Source: Streptomyces tuirus
Lineage (GTDB): Bacteria > Actinomycetota > Actinomycetes > Streptomycetales > Streptomycetaceae
NCBI RefSeq assembly: GCF_014701095.1
Contig: NZ_AP023439.1
Span: forward strand, 6,436,001-6,500,000
Reading direction: 5' to 3'
Length of the DNA stretch: 64,000 nucleotides
The notes below the pieces were generated by a model that saw only the letters and a list, made by a program, of their open reading frames with translations, made no database searches and was not told the origin of the DNA. Positions 51,539-59,619 of the stretch are shown piece after piece. Made by a program: the position numbers and the translations under genes. Positions within the stretch are counted from its first letter, which is position 1. Each line of letters opens with the position of its first letter.

Positions 51539-52884
51539 GCCCCCAGGCGACGGGAACGCGCCCGCGCACCACGCCCACGGAGAACCCCCGGGTGCCCGCG
51601 CCCCCCGGCGGCATCCGGGTGCCCGCGGCGTCCGGTGCGGGGGTCACGGCCCGGGCGGACGTGGTCGTGCCGCGCCCGGCCGCCGGCGACAGAAGCGAGC
51701 CCGCCGCCCCCGGCCGAAAAGCCGAAGTCCCGGTGGGTGCCGGGGCGTCGGTCTCCGGCCCCCTCCGCAGGGCCCTGGGCCGCCTCGGCTCGCCGAAGGT
51801 CCGTACGCACTTCGGCACCGTCGCCGGGATCGCCATCCTGGGCGTGCTGTTCTGGCGGCTCGGCACCGGCGTCTTCCTGGACGGGCTGCGGCGGATCGAC
51901 GGGATGGCGCTGCTGCTCGCGCTCGGCATCGGCCTCGTCACCACCGTGTGCAGCGCGTGGCGGTGGGCGATCGTGGCCCGGGGACTCAAGATCCGGCTGC
52001 CGTTCGGGCCGGCGGTCGCGGACTACTACCGCGCGCTGTTCCTGAACGCGGCCCTGCCCGGCGGCGTTCTCGGTGATGTGCACCGGGCCGTGCGGCACGG
52101 GCAGAGCGAGGGGGACGTGCGGCGGGGCGTGAAGGCCGTCGTCCTCGAACGGGCCGCCGGGCAGATCGCGTTGTTCGCCGTCGGCGCCGTCGTCCTGCTG
52201 ACCATGCCGTCCCCGGTACTGACCGAGGCCCGGCACATCGCCCCGCCGGCGGCCCTGGCCGTCCTCGGGGCGCTCGCCGTCGTCCTCGCCCTGCGCATGA
52301 ACCGCCCGGCACCCTCCCGGCGTGGCCGCAAGCTGCGCGCGGCCCTTGCCGAGACCCGCCAGGGGCTGCTGTCGCGGGAGAACGGGCCCGCGGTGGTTGT
52401 CTCCTCCGTGGTGGTGCTGGCAGGTTACGTCGCGATGTTCGTACTCGCCGCCCGTGTCGCCGGGACCGCCGCCTCCGTGGCCGTCCTGCTGCCCCTCGCC
52501 GTTCTCGCCCTGCTGGCGATGGGCCTGCCGCTGAACGTCGGCGGCTGGGGCCCCCGGGAGGGCGTCACCGCCTGGGCGTTCGGCGCGGCGGGCCTGGGCG
52601 CCGGCCGGGGGCTGGCCGTCGCGGTCGTCTACGGGGTGCTCAGCCTCGTGGCCAGCCTGCCCGGCCTGATCGTGCTCGTGGCCCGTTGGTACACGGGCCT
52701 GCGGACCGGGTCCGGGGCCACCGCACAGGCCCCGGAACCCGCTCCCGCACCGCCGGGTGACTACGCGTCGGAGGTCAGCATCGAGAAATACGCCCCGAAG
52801 GAATCCGCGAGGCTCGCCAGGAGTTCCTTCCCCTTTTCCGCCGAACCCAGCGAAGGACGACCGATGACACCGGAATCGGTATAG
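51535..52884 (+). CDS. LPG-synthase-type integral membrane protein (UPF0104/flippase-like)
   Basis: The 449-residue protein begins with an 80-residue Pro/Ala-rich disordered region, then has about seven to eight membrane helices with LPG_synthase_TM family features (FLNAALPGGVLGDVHRAVRH, LNVGGWGPREGVTAWAF). Members without the catalytic lysyl-transferase domain are thought to move or handle lipid-linked products. It starts on ATGA overlap with the methyltransferase. Its last 124 bases run through the 3' end of the convergent creatininase gene. Confidence 0.82.
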   Translation: MSPQATGTRPRTTPTENPRVPAPPGGIRVPAASGAGVTARADVVVPRPAAGDRSEPAAPGRKAEVPVGAGASVSGPLRRALGRLGSPKVRTHFGTVAGIAILGVLFWRLGTGVFLDGLRRIDGMALLLALGIGLVTTVCSAWRWAIVARGLKIRLPFGPAVADYYRALFLNAALPGGVLGDVHRAVRHGQSEGDVRRGVKAVVLERAAGQIALFAVGAVVLLTMPSPVLTEARHIAPPAALAVLGALAVVLALRMNRPAPSRRGRKLRAALAETRQGLLSRENGPAVVVSSVVVLAGYVAMFVLAARVAGTAASVAVLLPLAVLALLAMGLPLNVGGWGPREGVTAWAFGAAGLGAGRGLAVAVVYGVLSLVASLPGLIVLVARWYTGLRTGSGATAQAPEPAPAPPGDYASEVSIEKYAPKESARLARSSFPFSAEPSEGRPMTPESV

Positions 52885-53489
52885 CCGGACATGCCGAGGG
52901 TGAGCAGATGACGCCGGTCGTCAGCGACGAAATCGGAGGTCTCATAACCGGGCCGGAGCATTTCGGGATGAGCGTGCAGAAGGATGGAGGTCTCGATTTC
53001 CCCCGCATGCATGTCGGTGAGCAGCGAGGTGACCACACCCGCCCGCTCGCGCGCCGTCTCCCAGTCCTCCGCGGCCGGGAAGAGCGCCATCCGCTCGCCG
53101 CGGGCGGAGGATTCCTGAACCACGTTGCCCAGCACATAGTTGCCGCCGTGCCCGTTGACCACCACCAGGGCGTCGACCCCGGACCGGCGCAGCGAAGCCG
53201 CAATGTCCCGTACCACCGCATGAAGGGTCACCGAGGAGATGCTCACGGTCCCCGGCCAGGCCGCGTGCTCGTGCGAGCACGAGATCGTCACCGGAGGAAG
53301 GAGGTGCACCGGGTACGCGCCGGCTATCTCCCGCGCGACGGCACAGGCGACGAGCGTGTCGGTCGCCAGGGGGAGGTACGGACCGTGCTGCTCGAAGCTC
53401 CCCACGGGAAGCACCGCGACCTGCCGTGAGACACCGGCGCCCCGCGTCCGTACGTCTTCCGTGGTGTCCGCCGGCACCAGATCACTCAT
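52761..53489 (-). CDS. creatininase-family amidohydrolase, probable FAPy deformylase (ArfB-like)
   Basis: The 242-residue metal-dependent amidohydrolase has ligands Glu33 and His35 (GSFEQHGPY), Asp44 (ATDT), His114 (NGHGGN), and His161 and Glu164 region (DMHAGEIETS). In archaea, ArfB of this family deformylates the GTP-cyclohydrolase product FAPy. It is divergent from the FAPy-type ribA gene by 41 bases, so the same reaction is likely here. Creatinine amidohydrolysis or an MftE-like peptidase role are alternatives. Confidence 0.85.
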   Translation of the reverse strand: MSDLVPADTTEDVRTRGAGVSRQVAVLPVGSFEQHGPYLPLATDTLVACAVAREIAGAYPVHLLPPVTISCSHEHAAWPGTVSISSVTLHAVVRDIAASLRRSGVDALVVVNGHGGNYVLGNVVQESSARGERMALFPAAEDWETARERAGVVTSLLTDMHAGEIETSILLHAHPEMLRPGYETSDFVADDRRHLLTLGMSGYTDSGVIGRPSLGSAEKGKELLASLADSFGAYFSMLTSDA

Positions 53490-53530
53490 AACGTCACGGC
53501 CTTTCGTCTCTGCTTAGGAACTCGAGAATC

Positions 53531-54190
53531 ATGACAGAAAAAATTGGTGTACTCGGCAAGAAGTCGACGCAGCGGACCGGCGTGGAACGCGTCGTGAATG
53601 CCCCACTGCCCACGGTGTACGGGAAATTCCAGGCGGTCGGCTACCTGGACCACGACCGCGGTGACGAACAGGTGGCGCTGGTCTACGGCGAGATCGGCAC
53701 GGACGGCGTCCTGATCCGGCTGCACTCGGAGTGCCTGACCGGCGACGCCTTCGGCTCCCAGCACTGCGAGTGCGGTGACCAGCTCGACGCCGCCCTGCGC
53801 GCGGTCGTCGCCGAAGGAGCCGGTGTCGTGGTCTACCTCAGAGGGCACGAAGGCCGCGGCATCGGCCTGCTCGCCAAGCTGCGTGCGATGGCCCTGCAGG
53901 CGGAGGGCCTGGACACCGTCGAGGCCAACCTCGCCCTCGGCCTGCCGGTCGACGCCCGCGACTACGGTGTCGCCGCCCGGATCCTGGACGACCTGGGTGT
54001 GCGGTCCGTGCGGCTGATGTCCAACAACCCGCGCAAGCGCGAGGCGCTGGTGGACCACGGCATCACCGTCACCGAGCAGGTGCCGCTGCTGATCCCGCCG
54101 TGCGAGAACAACATCACCTATCTGCGCACCAAGCGGGAACGCCTCGACCACCACCTGCCCCACCTGGACGCGGTGGTCAGCTCCTCCTGA
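53531..54190 (+). CDS. GTP cyclohydrolase II paralogue, probably FAPy-forming
   Basis: The 219-residue protein is RibA-like with zinc cysteines 68, 79 and 81 (HSECLTGDAFGSQHCECG), the GTP loop RGHEGRGIGLL, and SNNPRKREAL. The tyrosine needed for the second half of the GCH II reaction (Tyr105 of E. coli) is Met120 here, in KLRAMALQ. From memory, the S. coelicolor SCO6655 enzyme has the same Met at the same number and stops at 2-amino-5-formylamino-6-ribosylamino-4(3H)-pyrimidinone 5'-phosphate (FAPy). It would supply the divergent creatininase-family deformylase. Confidence 0.9.
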   Translation: MTEKIGVLGKKSTQRTGVERVVNAPLPTVYGKFQAVGYLDHDRGDEQVALVYGEIGTDGVLIRLHSECLTGDAFGSQHCECGDQLDAALRAVVAEGAGVVVYLRGHEGRGIGLLAKLRAMALQAEGLDTVEANLALGLPVDARDYGVAARILDDLGVRSVRLMSNNPRKREALVDHGITVTEQVPLLIPPCENNITYLRTKRERLDHHLPHLDAVVSSS

Positions 54191-54331
54191 CCGCGCGGCC
54201 GGTTCCGGTTCCCGACGTGACCTGGGCGAATCCGTGCGCGACCCGCAGGCGGGCCGCGTACGCTTCGTGGACGTCCGCCCCAGAAGCGTCGGCCCCCAGC
54301 GGCCGACGCCTCACGCCGGAGGCCCACTGGG

Positions 54332-55387
54332 ATGACCGAGCTCCATCTGTGGCTGCGCCACGAGGCCCGCACGACCGAGCGACGCACTCCGATCGTTCCC
54401 GACGACGCCCGGCGGCTCGTCGGGAGCGGAGTGGAACTGACCGTCGAGGAGTCCCCGCAGCGGGTCTTCCCGATCGAGGAGTACGAGGAGGCAGGCTGCC
54501 GCGTCGCCCCCGCGGGCTCCTGGGTGACGGCGCCCCGGGACGCCGTCGTGCTCGGCCTCAAGGAACTGCCCGAGGAGCCGGCCGCCCTGACGCACCGGCA
54601 CATCTTCTTCGGCCACGCCTACAAGGGCCAGCCGGGAGCGGCGGAGCTGCTGGGCCGGTTCGCCGCCGGGGGCGGGGCGCTGTTCGACCTGGAGTACCTG
54701 GTGGACGACACCGGACGACGCCTGGCCGCCTTCGGTTTCTGGGCCGGCTATCTGGGCGCCGCCCTCGCCGTGCTCCGGCACCGGGGCCGGCTGCGGGCGC
54801 CCCTGACGCCGACCACCAAGGAAGACCTGGACGAGACGCTGAAGCCCGCCCCCGGCGACGCCGAGTTCACCGGCCTCGTCATCGGCGCCCTGGGCCGTAG
54901 CGGCCGCGGCGCCCGCGCGGCCTTCGCCACCGCCGGAGTCGACCCCACCTGCTGGGACCTGGCCGAGACGCGGGACCTGGACCGGCCGGCCCTGCTGCGG
55001 CACGACGTGATGGTGAACGCGGTGCTCGCCACCACCCCCGTCCCGCCCTTCCTGCGCGAGCAGGACCTCGACGCCCCGGACCGCCGCCTGCGCACCCTGT
55101 GCGACGTGACCTGCGACGTCGGCTCCCCGCTCAACGTCCTCCCGGTGTACGACGACACCACCTCCTGGGACGAGCCCGTACGGCGGCTGCGCGACGCACC
55201 CCCGCTCGACCTCATCGCCATCGACAACCTGCCCTCCCTGCTGCCGCTGGAGTCCAGCGCCGACTTCTCGGCCGCCCTCTTGCCCCATCTGCTCGACTTC
55301 GGTGTCTCCGGACCCTGGGGGCGCTGCCTGGAACGGTTCCGTGACGCGTCCCGCACTCACGGCCTCGACAAGGGGGAAGCCCCTTGA
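54332..55387 (+). CDS. saccharopine dehydrogenase-like protein, LYS1 type (NAD+, L-lysine forming)
   Basis: The 351-residue protein starts LHLWLRHEARTTERRTPIVP, the alanine-dehydrogenase/transhydrogenase-like N-terminal domain of fungal Lys1. It has the substrate region FFGHAYKGQPGAAELLGRF and the C-terminal DVTCDVGSPLNVLPVYDDTT. Lys1 interconverts saccharopine with lysine and 2-oxoglutarate. It is followed immediately by a LYS9-type enzyme. Bacteria make lysine by the diaminopimelate route, so here it may serve lysine catabolism or a special amino acid. GGAGG precedes the ATG. Confidence 0.85.
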   Translation: MTELHLWLRHEARTTERRTPIVPDDARRLVGSGVELTVEESPQRVFPIEEYEEAGCRVAPAGSWVTAPRDAVVLGLKELPEEPAALTHRHIFFGHAYKGQPGAAELLGRFAAGGGALFDLEYLVDDTGRRLAAFGFWAGYLGAALAVLRHRGRLRAPLTPTTKEDLDETLKPAPGDAEFTGLVIGALGRSGRGARAAFATAGVDPTCWDLAETRDLDRPALLRHDVMVNAVLATTPVPPFLREQDLDAPDRRLRTLCDVTCDVGSPLNVLPVYDDTTSWDEPVRRLRDAPPLDLIAIDNLPSLLPLESSADFSAALLPHLLDFGVSGPWGRCLERFRDASRTHGLDKGEAP

Positions 55388-56541
55388 GCACTGAACCGGC
55401 TGGGGCGAGCGGCACCGTCCACTGGATCGGCGCCGGCCTGTCCACGGGCAGCGGCCTCGCGGCGCTGTGCGACACGGCCGAGCGGGTCCGGCTCTGGCAC
55501 CGCACCGAGAGCCGGGCCGCCGACGCCCTCGGCCGGCTGGGCCTCACCGGGAGGGCCGAGCCCCGGGCGTACACGCTGCCCGCGCTCGCCGCCGAACTCG
55601 CGCCGGGTGACGTCGTCGTGTCGATGCTGCCCGCCCCCGAGCACGCCCCTCTCCTTACCGACTGTGTACGGCAGGGGGCGCACTTCGCCTGCTCCAGCTA
55701 TGTGTCGGACGCGGTGCTGGAGCACGTGCCCGCCGCCGGCAAGGCCGGACTCGTCGTCCTCACCGAGGCCGGGCTCGACCCGGGCATCGATCACCTCTTC
55801 GCCCACGCCCTGGTCGCCCGGGCCCGGGAGGCCATCGGCGACGCCACGCCCGCCTCGTACACCCTCACGTCGTACTGCGGCGGAGTTCCTGCCGTCCCGA
55901 ACGACTTCACCTACCGCTTCAGCTGGGCACCCACCGGTGTCCTCAACGCCCTGCGCTCCCCGGCCCGTTACATCGAGGACGGTGCGCGGACCGTCGCCGA
56001 GCGGCCGTGGGAGGCGACCCGGCGGCATGTCGTCGACGGGGAGACCTTCGAGGTCTACCCCAACCGCGACAGCCTCCCGTTCGTCGCGCAGTACGGGCTG
56101 CCGGATGCCTGGACACCACGGACGTTCGTGCGCGGCACCCTGCGGCTGGAGGGCTGGCTGCGCGCCTGGGATGCCGTCTTCGCCGAACTCAGGGGCGGCG
56201 ACGACGACCGCATCGCCGCCCTGGCCCGGGAACTGGCCGCCGCCTACCCGACCACGGACGACGACCACGACCGGGTCGTCCTCGCCGTGTCGCTGGACGT
56301 GCGGGCCGAGTCCGGGCGCTCCTGGGCGGGCGGCTGTCTGCTGGACCTGGTGGGTGACGCGGAGGAGAGCGCGATGGCCCGCTGTGTCTCGCGGACCCTC
56401 GCTCTCGGAGTCCGTCACATCCTGGACGGCTCCCTGCCCCCGGGCCTGAACCGCGCCGCCGAGACGGCCGCCCGGTCCGAGCAGTGGCTGGGTGAACTCG
56501 CCCGGGACGGACTGGAGTTCACCCTCCGCGTCGACCGGTAG
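55384..56541 (+). CDS. saccharopine dehydrogenase-like protein, LYS9 type (L-glutamate forming)
   Basis: The 385-residue protein has an N-terminal Rossmann domain (WIGAGLSTGSGLAALC) and the catalytic-domain signatures of the saccharopine reductase family (VLTEAGLDPGIDHLFAHAL, TLTSYCGGVPAV, NDFTYRFSWAPTGVL). Lys9 interconverts saccharopine with glutamate and alpha-aminoadipate semialdehyde. The TTG start overlaps the LYS1-type stop (TTGA), so the pair is made together. It ends six bases before the convergent serine hydrolase gene. Confidence 0.87.
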   Translation: MSTEPAGASGTVHWIGAGLSTGSGLAALCDTAERVRLWHRTESRAADALGRLGLTGRAEPRAYTLPALAAELAPGDVVVSMLPAPEHAPLLTDCVRQGAHFACSSYVSDAVLEHVPAAGKAGLVVLTEAGLDPGIDHLFAHALVARAREAIGDATPASYTLTSYCGGVPAVPNDFTYRFSWAPTGVLNALRSPARYIEDGARTVAERPWEATRRHVVDGETFEVYPNRDSLPFVAQYGLPDAWTPRTFVRGTLRLEGWLRAWDAVFAELRGGDDDRIAALARELAAAYPTTDDDHDRVVLAVSLDVRAESGRSWAGGCLLDLVGDAEESAMARCVSRTLALGVRHILDGSLPPGLNRAAETAARSEQWLGELARDGLEFTLRVDR

Positions 56542-56547
56542 CGGGCG

Positions 56548-57780
56548 TCAGTCCGACAGGGCCTCATGGACCATCCGCTTGAGGTCCTTGAAGACCGAGT
56601 GCGAGGTTCTGGGCCGCACCTGCGTCATGAACTGCACCGTCAGGTCGCGGCCCGGGTCGATCCAGAACGTCGTGGTGGCCACCCCGCTCCAGCCGAAGGC
56701 GCCGAGCCCGGTCGGTACCAGGGTGCGGGACGGATCGATCACCACGGAGCAGTTGAAGCCGAAGCCGAGACCGTCGTTGCCGGGCTCGTCGTGGGCCGGG
56801 CGGCTGCCGAAGGCCCGCAGGTCGGCTCCGCCGGGCAGGTGGTTGCGGGTCATCAGGTCCACGGTCCGCGGGGCGAGCAGCCGCACGCCGTCGAGTTCGC
56901 CCCGGCGGCGCAGCATCTCCATGAAGCGGTGGTAGTCATGGGCCGTGCACACCATGCCGCCGCTGCCCGACAGGAACCGCGGCCGGCCGCGCAGCGGGAG
57001 CCCCGGGATCGGCTCGATGCCGCCGCCGCCCTCCTTCTCCCCGTACATCTCGCAGAGCCGGGGCGCCTGTGCGTCCGTGACGTGGAAGCCCGCGTCCGTC
57101 ATGCCGAGCGGCCCGAAGATCCGCTCGGCGCAGAACACGTCGAGCGGCTTCCCGGACACGACCTCGATGATCCGGCCGAGGACGTTGGCGGCCACCGAGT
57201 AGTTCCACTCGGTGCCCGGCTCGAACTGCAGCGGCAGGCTCGCGTACACCTCGACGGTCTCGGCCAGGTCCGCACCCGGCGGCACCGACGACTCCAGGCG
57301 GGCGTCGCGGTACAGGGCGTCGACCGGGTGGGCGTGGTAGAAGCCGAAGGTCAGGCCCGAGGTGTGGGTCAGCAGATGCCGGACGAGTATCGGGCCGTCG
57401 GCCGGGCGGGTCTCGACGTCCGCCCCGGACCCGCCGACGTAGACCCGGGGGTCGGCGAACGCGGGCAGGTGGCCGGCGACCGGGTCGTCCAGGGACAGCC
57501 GGCCCTCCTCCACCAGCAGCAGGGCGGCGACCGCGGTGACCGGCTTCGTCATGGAGTAGACCCGCCACAGGGTGTCGGGCTCGACCGGGAGCTCGGCCGC
57601 GACGTCGCGCCGGCCGTGCGTCGTGAGGTGGGCGACGCGCCCGCCCCGGGCGACGGAGACCAGGAAGCCCGGCAGACGCCCTTCGTCGACCAGCCGGGCG
57701 AAGTGCCGGTCCAGGCGGCCCAGCACCTGCGGATCCAGCCCGGCCTCACCCGGATCGACCTCTTGTCGCAGCTGTGCCAT
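56548..57780 (-). CDS. class C beta-lactamase-type serine hydrolase
   Basis: The 410-residue protein has the nucleophile Ser in SMTK (SxxK), the Tyr motif WNYSVAANVLG, and RHLLTHTSGLTFGF. It belongs to the beta-lactamase/esterase family (Pfam Beta-lactamase), probably an esterase or peptidase rather than a resistance enzyme. No signal peptide is visible, so it is likely cytoplasmic. ATG 57780 is chosen because sequence upstream in frame is low-complexity and lies in the intergenic repeat. It is convergent with the LYS9-type gene. Confidence 0.85.
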   Translation of the reverse strand: MAQLRQEVDPGEAGLDPQVLGRLDRHFARLVDEGRLPGFLVSVARGGRVAHLTTHGRRDVAAELPVEPDTLWRVYSMTKPVTAVAALLLVEEGRLSLDDPVAGHLPAFADPRVYVGGSGADVETRPADGPILVRHLLTHTSGLTFGFYHAHPVDALYRDARLESSVPPGADLAETVEVYASLPLQFEPGTEWNYSVAANVLGRIIEVVSGKPLDVFCAERIFGPLGMTDAGFHVTDAQAPRLCEMYGEKEGGGGIEPIPGLPLRGRPRFLSGSGGMVCTAHDYHRFMEMLRRRGELDGVRLLAPRTVDLMTRNHLPGGADLRAFGSRPAHDEPGNDGLGFGFNCSVVIDPSRTLVPTGLGAFGWSGVATTTFWIDPGRDLTVQFMTQVRPRTSHSVFKDLKRMVHEALSD

Positions 57781-58086
57781 GCCTCGTCTCCCGTCGCGCT
57801 CATAGAGATGAGATCCGGCATACCCCACCCGGAGGGCCTCAGACCCCATCGGGATGCAGGAACGGTTCATGATCGCGCAAGAACGCGTGAGCGGGGTTTC
57901 CGGGGCAACGCCTCTCGGGGGCGGCGGGGCAACGCCCTTCAGGGGCGCGGGGCTGAGTCGATGTGCGGCTCCGCCGCGTGGGCGCGACCAGCCCCCACGC
58001 ACCCGCACTTGCCCCGCACCCGCACCCGCACCCGAGGGCCACTCACGACCGGACCTCAAAAACAGCCAGTGGAAAGCGCGCCGGCG
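57781..58086. other. intergenic stretch, GC-rich, carrying a Streptomyces palindromic repeat
   Basis: About 306 bases lie between the serine hydrolase start and the MHS transporter stop. No gene is supported. The left part has direct short repeats (GGGGCAACGCC, GGGGCAACGCCC), and the right part contains the palindromic repeat listed separately. Confidence 0.5.
57935..58008. repeat. palindromic intergenic repeat of Streptomyces type
   Basis: GGGGCTG (57949-57955) and CAGCCCC (57989-57995) flank an inner hairpin GCGGC-TCC-GCCGC (57965-57977) within AGGGGCGCGGGGCTG and CGCGTGGGCGCGACCAGCC. I recognise this sequence as a very common intergenic palindrome in Streptomyces chromosomes. It could act as a transcription boundary. 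Confidence 0.6.
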
Positions 58087-59454
58087 TCAGGCCGCCGTCA
58101 CCTTCTCCTGCCGCGCGGCCCCGGCCCCGGCCCGGCCCCGTTCCCCCAACCCCTCCGTCGGAACCCGGTGCGTCTCCCGCGCCGACACCGCCGCGATCAC
58201 CGGCGGCACGCACAGCGCTGCCGTGAACAGCGCCACCGCCGACCAGTCGTCACCCCCGGGCCCCGCGATCTGCGCCGCGAACGTCACCGCGAACCCGGCC
58301 GCCGCGAACCCGATCTGCGTACCGATGGCCACGCCGGACAGCCGCACCCGGGTCGCGAACATCTCGCCGTAGAACGCGGGCCACACCCCGTTCGCGGCGC
58401 TGTAGACGACGCCGAAGCAGACGATGCCCGTCAGGAATGTCAGCGGGTAGGAGCCGGTGGAGACCGCCCACAGGTACAGGAACATCGTCACCGCGCTGCC
58501 GGCCGCGCCGATCAGGAACACCGGGCGGCGCCCGATCCGGTCGGACAGCGTCGCCCACAGCGGGATCGCGGCGAGTGCGACGACATTGGCCAGGGCGCCC
58601 ACCCACAGCATGGCCGTACGCGACATGCCGACCGCGTCGCTCGTGGCGTACGCCAGGGCCCACACCGTGAAGATCGTGCTGACCGAGGCGATCAGCGCGC
58701 CCCCGATCACCCGCAGCACATCCGCCCAGTGCTCGCGGAGCAGGATCACGAGGGGCAGCTTGACCACACCCTCCTGGGCGGCCTGCTGGGCGAAGGCGGG
58801 TGTCTCGTCCAGCTTGCGGCGGATGACCCAGCCGACGACGGCGACCGCGACGCTCAGCCAGAACGGCAGCCGCCAGCCCCACGACAGCAACTGGTCCTCG
58901 GGCAGCGCGGCGACCGGGATGAAGACCAGCGTGGCCAGCAGCTGGCCGCCCTGGGTGCCGCTGAGGGTGAAGCTGGTGAAGAAGCCGCGCCGGTCCGGTG
59001 GCGCGTGCTCCAGCGTCATGGAGTTGGCGCTGGCCTGCTCGCCCGCCGCCGAGATGCCCTGCAGCACCCGGCACAGCACCAGCAGGACCGGGGCGAGACC
59101 GCCGACCTGGTCGCGGGTCGGCAGACAGCCGATGAGGAACGTCGACAGGCCCATCAGCATCAGGGTGAAGACCATGATCTTCTTGCGGCCGAGCTTGTCC
59201 CCGAAGTGCCCGAGCACCAGCGCGCCGACCGGTCGGGCGGCGTACGCGACACCGAACGTGGCCAGCGACAGCAGGGTCGCGGTCGCGGGGTCGGACTCGT
59301 CGAAGAACACCTCGGGGAAGATCAGCGCGGCGGCACTGCCGTAGATGAAGAAGTCGTAGTACTCCAGGGCGCTGCCGATCCAGGCGGCGGTCGCGGCTTT
59401 CCTGGGCTGACCGGGCGGGGCGGCGGACCCTGAGGGCATGGCGGGGACGGACAC
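58087..59454 (-). CDS. MHS-family MFS transporter, probable shikimate/quinate-type permease
   Basis: The 455-residue protein has 12 predicted helices and the MHS hallmark near the N-terminus (GSALEYYDFFIYGSAAALIF), with the loop motif GHFGDKLGRKKI. Metabolite:H+ symporters of this type import shikimate, 2-oxoglutarate or aromatic acids. The nearby shikimate dehydrogenase and dehydroshikimate dehydratase favour shikimate. GTG 59454 has AAGGAG at ideal spacing and is preferred over an ATG at 59478. Confidence 0.85.
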   Translation of the reverse strand: MSVPAMPSGSAAPPGQPRKAATAAWIGSALEYYDFFIYGSAAALIFPEVFFDESDPATATLLSLATFGVAYAARPVGALVLGHFGDKLGRKKIMVFTLMLMGLSTFLIGCLPTRDQVGGLAPVLLVLCRVLQGISAAGEQASANSMTLEHAPPDRRGFFTSFTLSGTQGGQLLATLVFIPVAALPEDQLLSWGWRLPFWLSVAVAVVGWVIRRKLDETPAFAQQAAQEGVVKLPLVILLREHWADVLRVIGGALIASVSTIFTVWALAYATSDAVGMSRTAMLWVGALANVVALAAIPLWATLSDRIGRRPVFLIGAAGSAVTMFLYLWAVSTGSYPLTFLTGIVCFGVVYSAANGVWPAFYGEMFATRVRLSGVAIGTQIGFAAAGFAVTFAAQIAGPGGDDWSAVALFTAALCVPPVIAAVSARETHRVPTEGLGERGRAGAGAARQEKVTAA

Positions 59455-59531
59455 GGCGGCTCCTTCGGGGGGCTCCACCTTAGGGCGGAGCGGGGTGATG
59501 GACGAGCAGAGGGGGACGTGCCGGATCGCGG

Positions 59532-59555
59532 CTAATTAACCCACTGGGTAGTTAG
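59532..59555. promoter_or_regulatory. imperfect inverted repeat upstream of the MHS transporter
   Basis: CTAATTAACCCA (59532-59543) and TGGGTAGTTAG (59545-59555) form an imperfect inverted repeat in an AT-rich window 78 bases upstream of the MHS gene. The outer CTAA...TTAG matches the repeat at 60383-60406, so both may bind the TetR regulator encoded between them. Confidence 0.5.
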
Positions 59556-59619
59556 TAGGGGATGGCCAGAGATGCTGCGCCCGCGTGCCGCCGGTGTCAA
59601 GGGGTGGTGCGCGGCCTGT

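Noticed and set aside
52761..53489. Creatininase-family gene as mycofactocin MftE
   Set aside because: No MftA-D or other mycofactocin genes are nearby, while a FAPy-type cyclohydrolase is directly adjacent.
56548..57780. Serine hydrolase as a beta-lactam resistance enzyme
   Set aside because: There is no export signal. The SxxK and YxV pattern and length fit the esterase/peptidase branch, and no resistance context is visible.
56566..59433. A 955-codon plus-strand frame opposite the serine hydrolase and MHS genes
   Set aside because: It crosses two genes and the intergenic repeat on the other strand and has no recognisable domain.
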